Part shown: one piece after another, positions 54,681 to 61,429 of the stretch
Position numbering within the stretch: position 1 is the stretch's first letter
How the letters are laid out: each line of letters begins with the position of its first letter
NCBI GenBank assembly: GCA_964567125.1
Contig: CAZMLC010000007.1
Span: 1 to 61,429, forward strand
DNA from: CAZMLC01 sp964567125
GTDB lineage: Bacteria > Verrucomicrobiota > Kiritimatiellia > RFP12 > UBA1067
DNA: 61,429 nt
Direction of reading: 5' to 3'
Translations under genes and position numbers: made by a program
Notes under the pieces: generated by a model
What the model was told of the DNA's origin: nothing
The model's input: the letters and a program-made list of their open reading frames with translations, nothing else
Database searches by the model: none

Positions 54681-55700
54681 ATGAACTCGTTACTCGGAAT
54701 CTTGATCTTTGCACTCGGCGGATTCGCCGGGGCGACGTTTCTTTTGCCTGCTCGGGGCATCAAAGGATGGGCCTACGAGACGTGGTGGTTTGTCTACGTT
54801 TTTGTCGGGCTGATCATTTGCCCGTTGGCCATCTGTTACTTCACCGTACCGACGTTCACGGACATTATCGTTTCGACTCCAGCTGCAGTCCTTACCCGAT
54901 GCATGGGTTTTGGTGCCATGTGGGGCATTGGCTCGCTCGCGTGGGGACTGATGGTCAGGTACCTTGGCATCGGGCTTGGGCTCGCGATCGGGTGTGGTCT
55001 CTGTGCAGCGACCGGCACGCTGATCCCGCCGATTGTTCAAGGTCATGCCGCCGACTTAGTCAAGGATGCAGGTGCGCTGACCGTTCTCGGCGGCGTGATC
55101 GGATCCTTGGTCGGTATTGTCTTCGTCGGCCTTGCCGGATGGATAAAGGAGAAGGAACTCGATTTCGAAACGAAGCGCAAGGCGGTCGCCGAATTTGATT
55201 TCCGCAAGGGTATCATCATGGCCATTGTCGCGGGTGTGTTTTCTGCCGGGATGAACTTCGGTCTTCAGGGCGGTGAAGAAATTGAGCAGGCTGCGGTCGC
55301 TGCAGGTGCGAAGCCGTGCTGGCGCGGCATGCCGGTCTTAATGATCGTGCTTTGGGGTGGATTTATGGTCCAGACGATTTTGTGTTTCTGGCAGAATGCA
55401 AAGAACCGCACGTTTGGGGATTATCTCCATGTGTCCCCCAAAAACATGCTGCTTGCTGGGGCGGTGGGCGTCATCTGGGTTTCGCAATTTGTTTGCACCA
55501 AAGCGGGAGAACCGCTGATGGGCGAAATGAAATACATCTCCTTCGCGGTCATGATGGCATCGACGATTTTCTTCTCGACGCTGATCGGCGTCGTAACCGG
55601 TGAATGGAAAGGCACAGGCTTGAAGACCAAGGCGTCGCTGATACTGGGAATTCTGGTGTTGGTGGTGTCGTTTTGCGTGATTTCGATGGGGTGCAGATAA
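54681..55700 (+). CDS. RhaT-type sugar-proton symporter
   Basis: A 339-residue inner-membrane permease of the L-rhamnose/proton symporter family (RhaT). About ten hydrophobic helices are visible. Signature sequence is GIKGWAYETWWFVYVFVG and FGAMWGIGSLAWGLMVRYLG, followed by GTLIPPIV and, near the C-terminus, AVMMASTIFFSTLIGVVTGEWKG. It imports a deoxy-hexose or related sugar. The start ATG at 54681 has no clear Shine-Dalgarno sequence, so an upstream start overlapping the previous gene is possible. It lies between glycosidases and the IclR gene, which suggests it feeds a rhamnose-like product to the cell. Confidence 0.88.
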   Translation: MNSLLGILIFALGGFAGATFLLPARGIKGWAYETWWFVYVFVGLIICPLAICYFTVPTFTDIIVSTPAAVLTRCMGFGAMWGIGSLAWGLMVRYLGIGLGLAIGCGLCAATGTLIPPIVQGHAADLVKDAGALTVLGGVIGSLVGIVFVGLAGWIKEKELDFETKRKAVAEFDFRKGIIMAIVAGVFSAGMNFGLQGGEEIEQAAVAAGAKPCWRGMPVLMIVLWGGFMVQTILCFWQNAKNRTFGDYLHVSPKNMLLAGAVGVIWVSQFVCTKAGEPLMGEMKYISFAVMMASTIFFSTLIGVVTGEWKGTGLKTKASLILGILVLVVSFCVISMGCR

Positions 55701-55731
55701 TTAAGTTGAATCGCGCCTTACAATACCTTGC

Positions 55732-55760
55732 TTGACAGGCTTATCGCGCTTTGCTATTTG
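55732..55760 (+). promoter_or_regulatory. iclR promoter
   Basis: A perfect TTGACA (55732-55737) and TATTTG (55755-55760) with a 17-bp spacer. Start predicted near 55767. Confidence 0.75.
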
Positions 55761-55776
55761 TATTTCCATACAGTGA
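55759..55776 (+). promoter_or_regulatory. Possible operator at the iclR start site
   Basis: TGTATTTCCATACA (55759-55772) is a palindrome with 5-bp arms. It overlaps the 10-mer CATACAGTGA (55767-55776), which is also found at 52973. It sits on the predicted transcription start, as expected for autorepression. Confidence 0.4.
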
Positions 55777-55796
55777 AATAACTTTTGGATATTGCA

Positions 55797-56687
55797 ATGA
55801 CAGCAAAACAAGCGAAATATGACGTGCCGAGCCTGAGGACCGGCTTTGAAATCCTGGAGCTGCTCTCCCGTCACCCGAGGGGAAAACTGCTGACCGAGAT
55901 CGCCGACGCGCTCACGTGCCCCGTTTCCAGCGCCTACCGCATCGCCATGGCGCTGGAGGACATGGGGCTGGTGACACGCGATTCCGAAACCAAGCAGATC
56001 CGTCTCACGACCAGACTGCTGCAGATCGGTCAGCGGGCTATCACGGAAACGAACCTCGTGGAACACGCGCTGGATGTGATGCGTGAACTTCGCGATCAGG
56101 TGATCGACACGGTGCTCATCGGCGTGCGCGAGGGAACGGACATCATCGTGCTGGACGAGACGCTCGGCACGCGGATGTTCGCCTTCATTTCGAAACTCGG
56201 CTATCGCGTCGGTGTGTCGTGTTCCGCGCCCGGCAAAGCGATCCTCGCGTATCTGCCTGAAGCCGAACGCGAGGACGTCATCACGCATATCACATTCATT
56301 CGCCACAATGAACGCACCATCATGACGAAGGACCGGCTGCGTCGCGAGTTGGTAGAAGTGCGAGAGAAGGGCTATGCAGTCGACAACAGTGAGCAGTTCG
56401 AGGGCGTGTACTGCATTGGAGCCCCCGTCTTCGACCGCAGCGGCTACCCGATCGCGGCAATCTGGACAACCGGGCTGATGATGAATCTCGGCCGCACGCG
56501 CGTTCCGGAGATCGGTTCCATCGTCCGGGCGCACGCTGAACGGATCTCGGTCCGTCTGGGCTATCTACCAACGATGAATACAGGTGACGGACACACGAAA
56601 GACGAAGTCCGAAGAGAATCTGAACGGCGCGGACGAAAACGACCTGCCACTGTGACCAACTCGTCCATTTCGGGAGGAGAAGCATGA
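55797..56687 (+). CDS. IclR-family transcriptional regulator
   Basis: A 296-residue regulator. The N-terminal winged helix (about residues 10-70) has SLRTGFEILELLSRHPRGKL and SSAYRIAMALEDMGLV. The C-terminal effector domain shows SAPGKAILAYLPEAE, the GYAVDNSEQFEGVYCIGAPVF stretch and AAIWTTGL, all typical of IclR. Such proteins sense small acids or sugar acids. It follows the RhaT gene by 96 bp but has its own strong promoter. Its stop overlaps the next start (ATGA), so it is co-transcribed with the HZS-like gene. The C-terminal ~45 residues are basic and Arg/Lys-rich, longer than usual. Confidence 0.93.
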   Translation: MTAKQAKYDVPSLRTGFEILELLSRHPRGKLLTEIADALTCPVSSAYRIAMALEDMGLVTRDSETKQIRLTTRLLQIGQRAITETNLVEHALDVMRELRDQVIDTVLIGVREGTDIIVLDETLGTRMFAFISKLGYRVGVSCSAPGKAILAYLPEAEREDVITHITFIRHNERTIMTKDRLRRELVEVREKGYAVDNSEQFEGVYCIGAPVFDRSGYPIAAIWTTGLMMNLGRTRVPEIGSIVRAHAERISVRLGYLPTMNTGDGHTKDEVRRESERRGRKRPATVTNSSISGGEA

Positions 56688-59686
56688 AAAACGCCCTTGG
56701 AAGCTACTTGTGTCTGGTGCTTGCCCTAGGAGCAACAGCCATCGCCGGGCCGCGTATCAAGGTCCACGACGAGGTTCGAAACGCGTGGGCCGACGCCCGC
56801 GCGGTCGCCAGCGATAGTTCGGTCATATCGATCGCCTTCTCTCCGCAACAGGCCCGCTTTGTGCGTCTGGTTGTCCTCAAGACAGAGGGGGGCCAGGTTT
56901 GCCTGGACGAATTGGAGGTGTTTGGCCGGCAAGGTGATGAAAATCTGGCACTCGCTTCTCGCGGCGCGATCGCACGCGCCTCGTCGACGATCAAAGGCTA
57001 TGCGATTCATGCGGTCGAGCATCTGAACGACGGAAAACTCGGCAACGATCACAGCTGGATCGCCGGCTCAGCCAATGAGGCGTGGGCGGAGATCCAACTG
57101 CCCGCGCCCGCACCCATCGCCCGCATCGCTTTTTCGCGCGACCGCACGGGCAAATTCACCGATCGGCAGGCACGCGAAGTCGAAGTGCGCCTTTCTGCGG
57201 ATGGCGCGGCTTGGACAACCGCTGCCAAGGCATCCCTGTCAACGCGCGCAACTGCCGAGCTCATGTTGCCCGCAGCCGCGCTCCGTGAACCGACGTGGGA
57301 GGGCGTTGTCGAGTACGCCTTCCGGTGCGAGCGCGACACGTGGAAACGGATGAACGCGCAGGACGAGCTGTCGCCGCTGGTCAACGACCGGCCTGCGATG
57401 CCGGGGGGCGCGCCCTACTGGGGCGGGCTCGCACGGCTGACCGCTGTCGAGCGGACGCTGCAGCAGTTTGATGACCTGATCGCGCGCCTCGCCGCCCAAG
57501 GACTCGACGTTTCCAAGGAGCGGAGCGAGCTGGCTGTCCTGTGCGGGCGGGCAAAAGCCGAAGGGGATTCAGAGGCGCTCTACATCGACGCCCGCCACGC
57601 CAAGCGGCGGCTCTTTTTCCGCGATCCGCGGCTGGCTCCCGCCGAACGCGTGCTTTTCGCCAAGCAGCACCCGCTCCACCCCTCGCACAACTACAGCGAG
57701 CACATGGACGGGAAGCCCGTATCCGGCGGCGGTATCTGCGTGCTGCACGTCCCGCGCGACGCCGAGGGCCGGCTCGATCCGTCGCGAGCGGACGTGGAGA
57801 CGCTCTTCGACGGTCGCACCGGCGTCGCCCGCCACCCGGTGTCCGACTTCGATGGCCAGACCGTGTTCTTCGCCTACCGCCCCGAAAAGCCCGAGGTGGA
57901 CGGCTGGAAATCCTATTGGCATGTGTGGTCGGTAAACGTCGACGGCAGCGGCGCGAAGCAGCTGACCGAAGGGCCGTTTCACGACATGGACCCCGTACCG
58001 CTCCCCGATGGCGATCTCGGCTTCATTTCGACCCGCTGCATCACTCGCTTCCTCTGCTGGGAGCCGCAGGCCTACGTGCTCTACCGCATGACGCGCGCCG
58101 GCGCGGACATCAAGCGTCTCTCCTTCGCCAACATCAGCGAGTGGGACCCTGTCGTGACGCGCGACGGGCGCATCATGTGGACGCGCTCGGAGTATCAGGA
58201 CAAAGGTTCCGACTTCGGACACACCGTCTGGGCGATCCGGCCCGACGGCATGCACCCCGAGCTGGTCTTCGGCAACAACACGCCTTACTGCTACGGCCAT
58301 GCGCGCGAGGTGCCTGACAGCGCAGAGATCGTCTGCACCCTCATCTCCCACGGCGACCACCAGGGGCCGATCGCGCTGATCGACCGCTCCAAAGGGCTCT
58401 ATGAGACTGCGGCCATCACCAGCATCACACCCGACACGCGGCCGCAGTACCAGATGGACCGCTCGCATCAGGAGACCTTCCGCTATCCCGAGCCGATCTC
58501 ACGCGACCACTTCCTCGTCAGCCACAGCCCCGGCCCCCGGCCGCACTGGGGCCTCTATCTCATCGATCGCTACGGCAACCGCGAGCTGCTCTACCTCGAC
58601 CCCTCAATCAGCAGCAAGAAGCCGTCGCCGCTGCGGGTGCGTCCGCGTCCGCCTCGCCTGCCTGAAACGCTCGACCCGACGCTGGCGGCCCAAGAACGTG
58701 GGCAGTTCACGGTCCAGGATGTCTACGAGGGCCTTGGCCAATCAGTCCCCAGAGGGCGCGTCAAATATCTTCAAGTGTCGCAAGAGGTTCCCCCGTTACT
58801 CGAGCGCATGACGTGCGGCGAGTACCGCAGCACGCACCCGTCCTTCTTCGACTTCTACGCCACGCCGGTGCACAAGGTCAAAGGTCCGGCACACGAAATC
58901 GTGACGCGGACCCCCAACGCACTGGGCGCGCACGCGTTCCGGCAGGGTAGCGCAGCGGTCAGCTCCAACGGCACCATCATTGTCACCGAGCGGGGCGGCT
59001 GGCCGAGCTACGTCGCCAAGGCTGTGCTGGGCATCGTGCCCGTAGCCGCAGACGGCTCGGTCAACTTTACCGCGCCCGCCGGCAAGGTACTCTACTTCCA
59101 GCTGCTCGACGCCGACCTGAACGAGCTCCAGCGCATGCGCAGCGTGGTCCAGCTTCAACCGGGCGAGCGGCGCAGCTGTGCCGGCTGCCACGAGGACCGC
59201 CTGCAGCTGCCAGCCACGAAGCAGACGACCCTCGCGCTGGCGGCCCCCGCGAAGGCCCCCGAAACGCCGCCGTGGGGCGCAGTACCCTTCGCCTTCGAGC
59301 GCATCGTGCAGCCCACGCTGGACAAACAATGCGTCTCGTGCCACGACGGCGCGAAAAAGGAACGCCCCGATCTGCGCGGCACGCTGGACGCGGAACGCGT
59401 CCCCGCCTCTTACCGCGCGTTGGTGTCGGGGGGCTGGGTCCACTACTTCGACTGGATCTGGGGGGCACGACCTTTCAAGGCCGAGCCGATGACCTTCGGC
59501 ACGCTGCGCAGCCGTCTCTTCGAGGCGCTCGCGAAGCCGCAGCACAAGGACGTCAAGCTGAGCGCGGAGGAGCGGCGCACCCTGACGGCGTGGATCGACC
59601 TTAACTGTCCACTGTGGCCCGACTACCGCTACCGACGTGAGCGTGGTGGCCTGTCTTTTCGCGAGGGAACGAGACAAAGGCGGTGA
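56684..59686 (+). CDS. Exported discoidin/propeller/c-type haem protein (hydrazine synthase alpha-like)
   Basis: A 1000-residue exported protein. After the signal peptide (cleaved near AIAG), residues about 30-190 form an F5/8-type-C (discoidin)-like domain (ARFVRLVVLKTEGGQVCLDELEVFG). A WD40/PD40-like propeller follows (about 330-640: HVWSVNVDGSGAKQLTEG, WAIRPDGMHPELVFG). The C-terminal part resembles the hydrazine synthase alpha family, with haem motifs C832-A-G-C-H836 and C883-V-S-C-H887. True hydrazine synthesis is very unlikely here; such relatives are widespread in PVC bacteria with unknown roles. AGGAGAAGC precedes the ATG. It is translationally coupled to iclR. Its GC content is clearly higher than that of the genes to its left. 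Confidence 0.8.
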   Translation: MKNALGSYLCLVLALGATAIAGPRIKVHDEVRNAWADARAVASDSSVISIAFSPQQARFVRLVVLKTEGGQVCLDELEVFGRQGDENLALASRGAIARASSTIKGYAIHAVEHLNDGKLGNDHSWIAGSANEAWAEIQLPAPAPIARIAFSRDRTGKFTDRQAREVEVRLSADGAAWTTAAKASLSTRATAELMLPAAALREPTWEGVVEYAFRCERDTWKRMNAQDELSPLVNDRPAMPGGAPYWGGLARLTAVERTLQQFDDLIARLAAQGLDVSKERSELAVLCGRAKAEGDSEALYIDARHAKRRLFFRDPRLAPAERVLFAKQHPLHPSHNYSEHMDGKPVSGGGICVLHVPRDAEGRLDPSRADVETLFDGRTGVARHPVSDFDGQTVFFAYRPEKPEVDGWKSYWHVWSVNVDGSGAKQLTEGPFHDMDPVPLPDGDLGFISTRCITRFLCWEPQAYVLYRMTRAGADIKRLSFANISEWDPVVTRDGRIMWTRSEYQDKGSDFGHTVWAIRPDGMHPELVFGNNTPYCYGHAREVPDSAEIVCTLISHGDHQGPIALIDRSKGLYETAAITSITPDTRPQYQMDRSHQETFRYPEPISRDHFLVSHSPGPRPHWGLYLIDRYGNRELLYLDPSISSKKPSPLRVRPRPPRLPETLDPTLAAQERGQFTVQDVYEGLGQSVPRGRVKYLQVSQEVPPLLERMTCGEYRSTHPSFFDFYATPVHKVKGPAHEIVTRTPNALGAHAFRQGSAAVSSNGTIIVTERGGWPSYVAKAVLGIVPVAADGSVNFTAPAGKVLYFQLLDADLNELQRMRSVVQLQPGERRSCAGCHEDRLQLPATKQTTLALAAPAKAPETPPWGAVPFAFERIVQPTLDKQCVSCHDGAKKERPDLRGTLDAERVPASYRALVSGGWVHYFDWIWGARPFKAEPMTFGTLRSRLFEALAKPQHKDVKLSAEERRTLTAWIDLNCPLWPDYRYRRERGGLSFREGTRQRR

Positions 59687-59774
59687 ACGTCTGCGATTTT
59701 GCAACGGCCGCTGATGCTGATTATCCGTCGAACGCGTTCTCCATTTGGTTCTGACAGGCTTCACTGATGAGGCA

Positions 59775-59806
59775 ACGCGGTAAGCACGTTATTCGCGTGT
59801 TTTTTT
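59775..59806 (+). terminator. Possible terminator after the haem protein gene
   Basis: ACGCG (59775-59779) pairs with CGCGT (59794-59798), or CACG with CGTG just inside, and seven T residues follow (59800-59806). Confidence 0.5.
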
Positions 59807-59929
59807 AACGGGGGGATTGCGGACGTCCCGGGAATGTGTTATTGTGATAATAATCAACGATTTGTTGTGTCAATGTTTCTAGGGTGCTGACGCAAGTAAC
59901 GTCGGCAGGCAACGAGATGGTCGGGCCGC

Positions 59930-59973
59930 CATCCATTGAACTGCGCTTTTTCAGCGCAACTGAAATGGATGGT
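59930..59973 (+). other. Strong hairpin before the small membrane protein gene
   Basis: A 9-bp outer stem CCATCCATT/AATGGATGG and a 6-bp inner stem TGCGCT/AGCGCA form a two-part hairpin. Its 3' arm is next to the Shine-Dalgarno sequence of the gene at 59979, so it could control translation. I cannot match it to a known riboswitch. Confidence 0.6.
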
Positions 59974-59978
59974 GTGTC

Positions 59979-60317
59979 ATGCACGATCAGCCACCTGTTG
60001 CATATTCAAGCGAGGCGGGTTGCCTCCTGCGTCTTTACTGGATGTTTCTGGGCAACGCCCTATTGGCCTTCTTGTTGGCCTATCTGATTCAAAAACATCC
60101 GCTGTTCCCCTCTCCTCTGGATGCCGCTTATCTGTTTTCGCTGGCCTCCGTCGTGGCGGCCCGTTACATCGATATCCGCCACATGAAGGGCGAGACTGGC
60201 GAGGGCGGAGCCCCCGCCACAATATCTGACTGGCGTAAATACGCCGCTCTCATCGTGGCCGGCAGCGTGTCCGCCTGGGTGGTGGTGCGCGTCGCGATTG
60301 CTTTGTTCGTGAAGTGA
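59979..60317 (+). CDS. Small membrane protein of unknown function
   Basis: A 112-residue protein with three hydrophobic segments (about residues 20-40, 47-65 and 85-108). The first is LYWMFLGNALLAFLLAYLIQ. The loop RHMKGETGEGG is polar. No family is recognised. It lies just before an OadG-like and a DctQ-like gene, so a role in assembly of a membrane-bound decarboxylase or carrier is possible. Its start context GGTGTGTCATG is identical to that of the DctQ-like gene. Confidence 0.75.
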   Translation: MHDQPPVAYSSEAGCLLRLYWMFLGNALLAFLLAYLIQKHPLFPSPLDAAYLFSLASVVAARYIDIRHMKGETGEGGAPATISDWRKYAALIVAGSVSAWVVVRVAIALFVK

Positions 60318-60402
60318 CCGGCGTTTTCTTTTCGCTCCGGGACAAGGTCTCGGTCCAACGCATAAAACGGAAACCGGTGTTGCCGGTTATGAGGAGGATT
60401 TC

Positions 60403-60651
60403 ATGTTAATTCAAGGTTTGATTCTGATGGTCACGGGTGTGTTATTGGTTATGCTTTTTCTCGGCCTACTGGTCGCGATACTGTCGTTGAGCGCGCGAAT
60501 TTTACCCCGTTTCAACCATATCCTGCCCGACGAACAGCCGCGCGTGAAAACGCGTATCGCAAAGTCCCCGAAGGCTCATGCACACGACGAGGAAATTGCC
60601 GTCGCGATCGCGGCTGTGACCGCGCACCAGCAGGCCGTTGCGAAAAAGTGA
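60403..60651 (+). CDS. OadG-type subunit (oxaloacetate decarboxylase gamma-like)
   Basis: An 82-residue protein with one N-terminal membrane helix (GLILMVTGVLLVMLFLGLLV) followed by a Pro/Lys-rich linker and an Ala/Val-rich C-terminus with EEIAVAIAAVTAH. This is the usual plan of OadG, which anchors the biotin-dependent sodium-pumping decarboxylase and binds zinc. The expected alpha (biotin carrier) and beta (sodium pump) subunits are not in the window. AGGAGGAT precedes the ATG. A DctQ-like gene starts 18 bp later. Confidence 0.8.
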   Translation: MLIQGLILMVTGVLLVMLFLGLLVAILSLSARILPRFNHILPDEQPRVKTRIAKSPKAHAHDEEIAVAIAAVTAHQQAVAKK

Positions 60652-60669
60652 ACAACAAGGGGGTGTGTC

Positions 60670-61179
60670 ATGTGGCAACGTATGCGGAAGATCGTTCTCC
60701 GGATTTTTGAGATTTTGCTGATCGTACTGGTGGCGGGGTTGACGCTGATGGTGCTGTGGGGTGTCTTCACCCGCTATTGTCTCGGGAAACAGGCGGCTTT
60801 TACGGACGAACTGGCGCGTGTGCTGTTGGTGTGGATCTCAATGATCGGCGCAGCGTTGGCGTTCGGACAGAAAGCCCATCTGGGCGTTGACTATGTCGCT
60901 TCAAAACTGCACCCCGAGGCGCGTAAAACGCTCAGCGTCATCGTGCAACTGGTGATTCTGGCTGTGGCCCTGATCGTGTTCGTTATCGGCGGTTGGGCAC
61001 TGTCGATGGGGCAGATGGGGCAACCGTTGCCAACCGTGCCGTGGCTCACGCGAGGTATGGTTTACATTTCCATTCCGATCGGCGGTGTACTTATGATTCT
61101 GTTCACGATCGAAAACGTAGTTGACATCATCCGCACGCCGGCCAGTCAATTGGGCGCGCAGACGAAGTCAGAAGGATAA
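60670..61179 (+). CDS. TRAP transporter small permease (DctQ-like)
   Basis: A 169-residue protein with four membrane helices, the second and third flanked by charged residues, as in DctQ subunits of tripartite ATP-independent periplasmic carriers. The stretch WGVFTRYCLGKQAAFTDELARVLLVWISMIG is the family signature. TRAP carriers take up C4-dicarboxylates or sugar acids using Na+. The large permease DctM would normally follow directly, but no DctM start is found in the remaining 250 bp. The start codon is preceded by AAGGGGGTGTGTC. Confidence 0.88.
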   Translation: MWQRMRKIVLRIFEILLIVLVAGLTLMVLWGVFTRYCLGKQAAFTDELARVLLVWISMIGAALAFGQKAHLGVDYVASKLHPEARKTLSVIVQLVILAVALIVFVIGGWALSMGQMGQPLPTVPWLTRGMVYISIPIGGVLMILFTIENVVDIIRTPASQLGAQTKSEG

Positions 61180-61429
61180 GGCGGAGGCCTATTATATGAC
61201 ATTCCGCACAGACAGCGTCAAAGTCTCAGCCTGTTAAGATCCATACGCAAGAAACGGTGTGTATTCAATTCAACGAAAAATCCAATGTCACGATGTAATG
61301 AACGGATACACTGGTTTATTGATTTGTTTTCTTTTTCTTCCATAATCATTTTGCCTAAAATTCTATTTTATAGAATAAGTGATTTCAGCGTCAGCGACAA
61401 CCTAGTCTTACCGCATGACGCGTGTGCAT
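61180..61429 (+). other. Right-end non-coding stretch with operator-like palindrome
   Basis: About 250 bp with no convincing gene. ATTCTATTTTATAGAAT (61360-61376) is a perfect 17-nt palindrome with a 3-nt centre. A weak promoter (TTGCCT with a 17-bp spacer to AATAAG) overlaps it, so a regulated gene may begin beyond the window. Confidence 0.45.

Noticed and set aside
56684..59686. True hydrazine synthase (anammox)
   Set aside because: Only alpha-like parts are present, with discoidin and propeller domains and no other anammox genes. It belongs to a broader family.

Overview
The window looks like a chromosomal segment, probably from a draft or metagenome assembly, of a Gram-negative, sugar-degrading bacterium of the PVC group. 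Kiritimatiellota/Lentisphaerota-like is my best guess. It rests on a secreted formylglycine-type sulfatase next to housekeeping genes, exported glycosidases without a SusC/D pair, OadG-type and TRAP-type membrane genes, a hydrazine-synthase-alpha-like haem protein and a dispersed four-helix-bundle gene. No rRNA is present, so the placement is inference.

Layout. Bases 1-2.4 kb (minus): folate one-carbon genes (5-formyl-THF cyclo-ligase, cut by the window edge, and formate-THF ligase). Bases 2.5-21.7 kb (plus): two unknown proteins, proC, the zinc importer znuABC, an AGCS amino-acid symporter, an MBL hydrolase, a sulfatase, the lipid-transport pair mlaE-mlaF, a four-helix-bundle cassette inside a long inverted repeat, an FAH-family enzyme, a large YfhO-like membrane protein, a lipoprotein cyclophilin, and topoisomerase IV parE-parC. 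Bases 21.7-36.5 kb (minus): birA, hisS, metG, mnmG, mnmE, tex, tRNA-Gln, dnaN, dnaA and a Gfo/Idh/MocA oxidoreductase. Bases 36.7-61.2 kb (plus): tRNA-Phe followed by a long accessory run of exported carbohydrate-active proteins, a RhaT-type sugar permease, an IclR regulator with a discoidin/haem/HZS-like protein, and an OadG/TRAP membrane cluster.

The middle of the window is very likely the replication-origin region. dnaA and dnaN are adjacent, DnaA-box-like 9-mers lie in the three AT-rich intergenic stretches around dnaN/dnaA and between mnmG and mnmE, two perfect parS-type palindromes lie inside the mnmG coding sequence, and transcription diverges around 35.4-36.7 kb. The right-hand accessory run appears to be a polysaccharide/ester degradation locus. 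It holds a beta-lactamase-like/GH16 fusion, SGNH and alpha/beta hydrolases, a metallophosphoesterase, beta-helix proteins, three TIM-barrel glycosidase-like proteins and a RhaT-like permease, with IclR as the likely local regulator.

Points to treat with care: a 100-N scaffold gap at 40478-40577 is flanked by a duplicated 55-bp end, and collapsing the duplicate restores one reading frame; the beta-helix gene at 42708-44730 carries a +1 frameshift. The most unusual element is the four-helix-bundle gene at 13195-13584 enclosed by 38-nt complementary arms.
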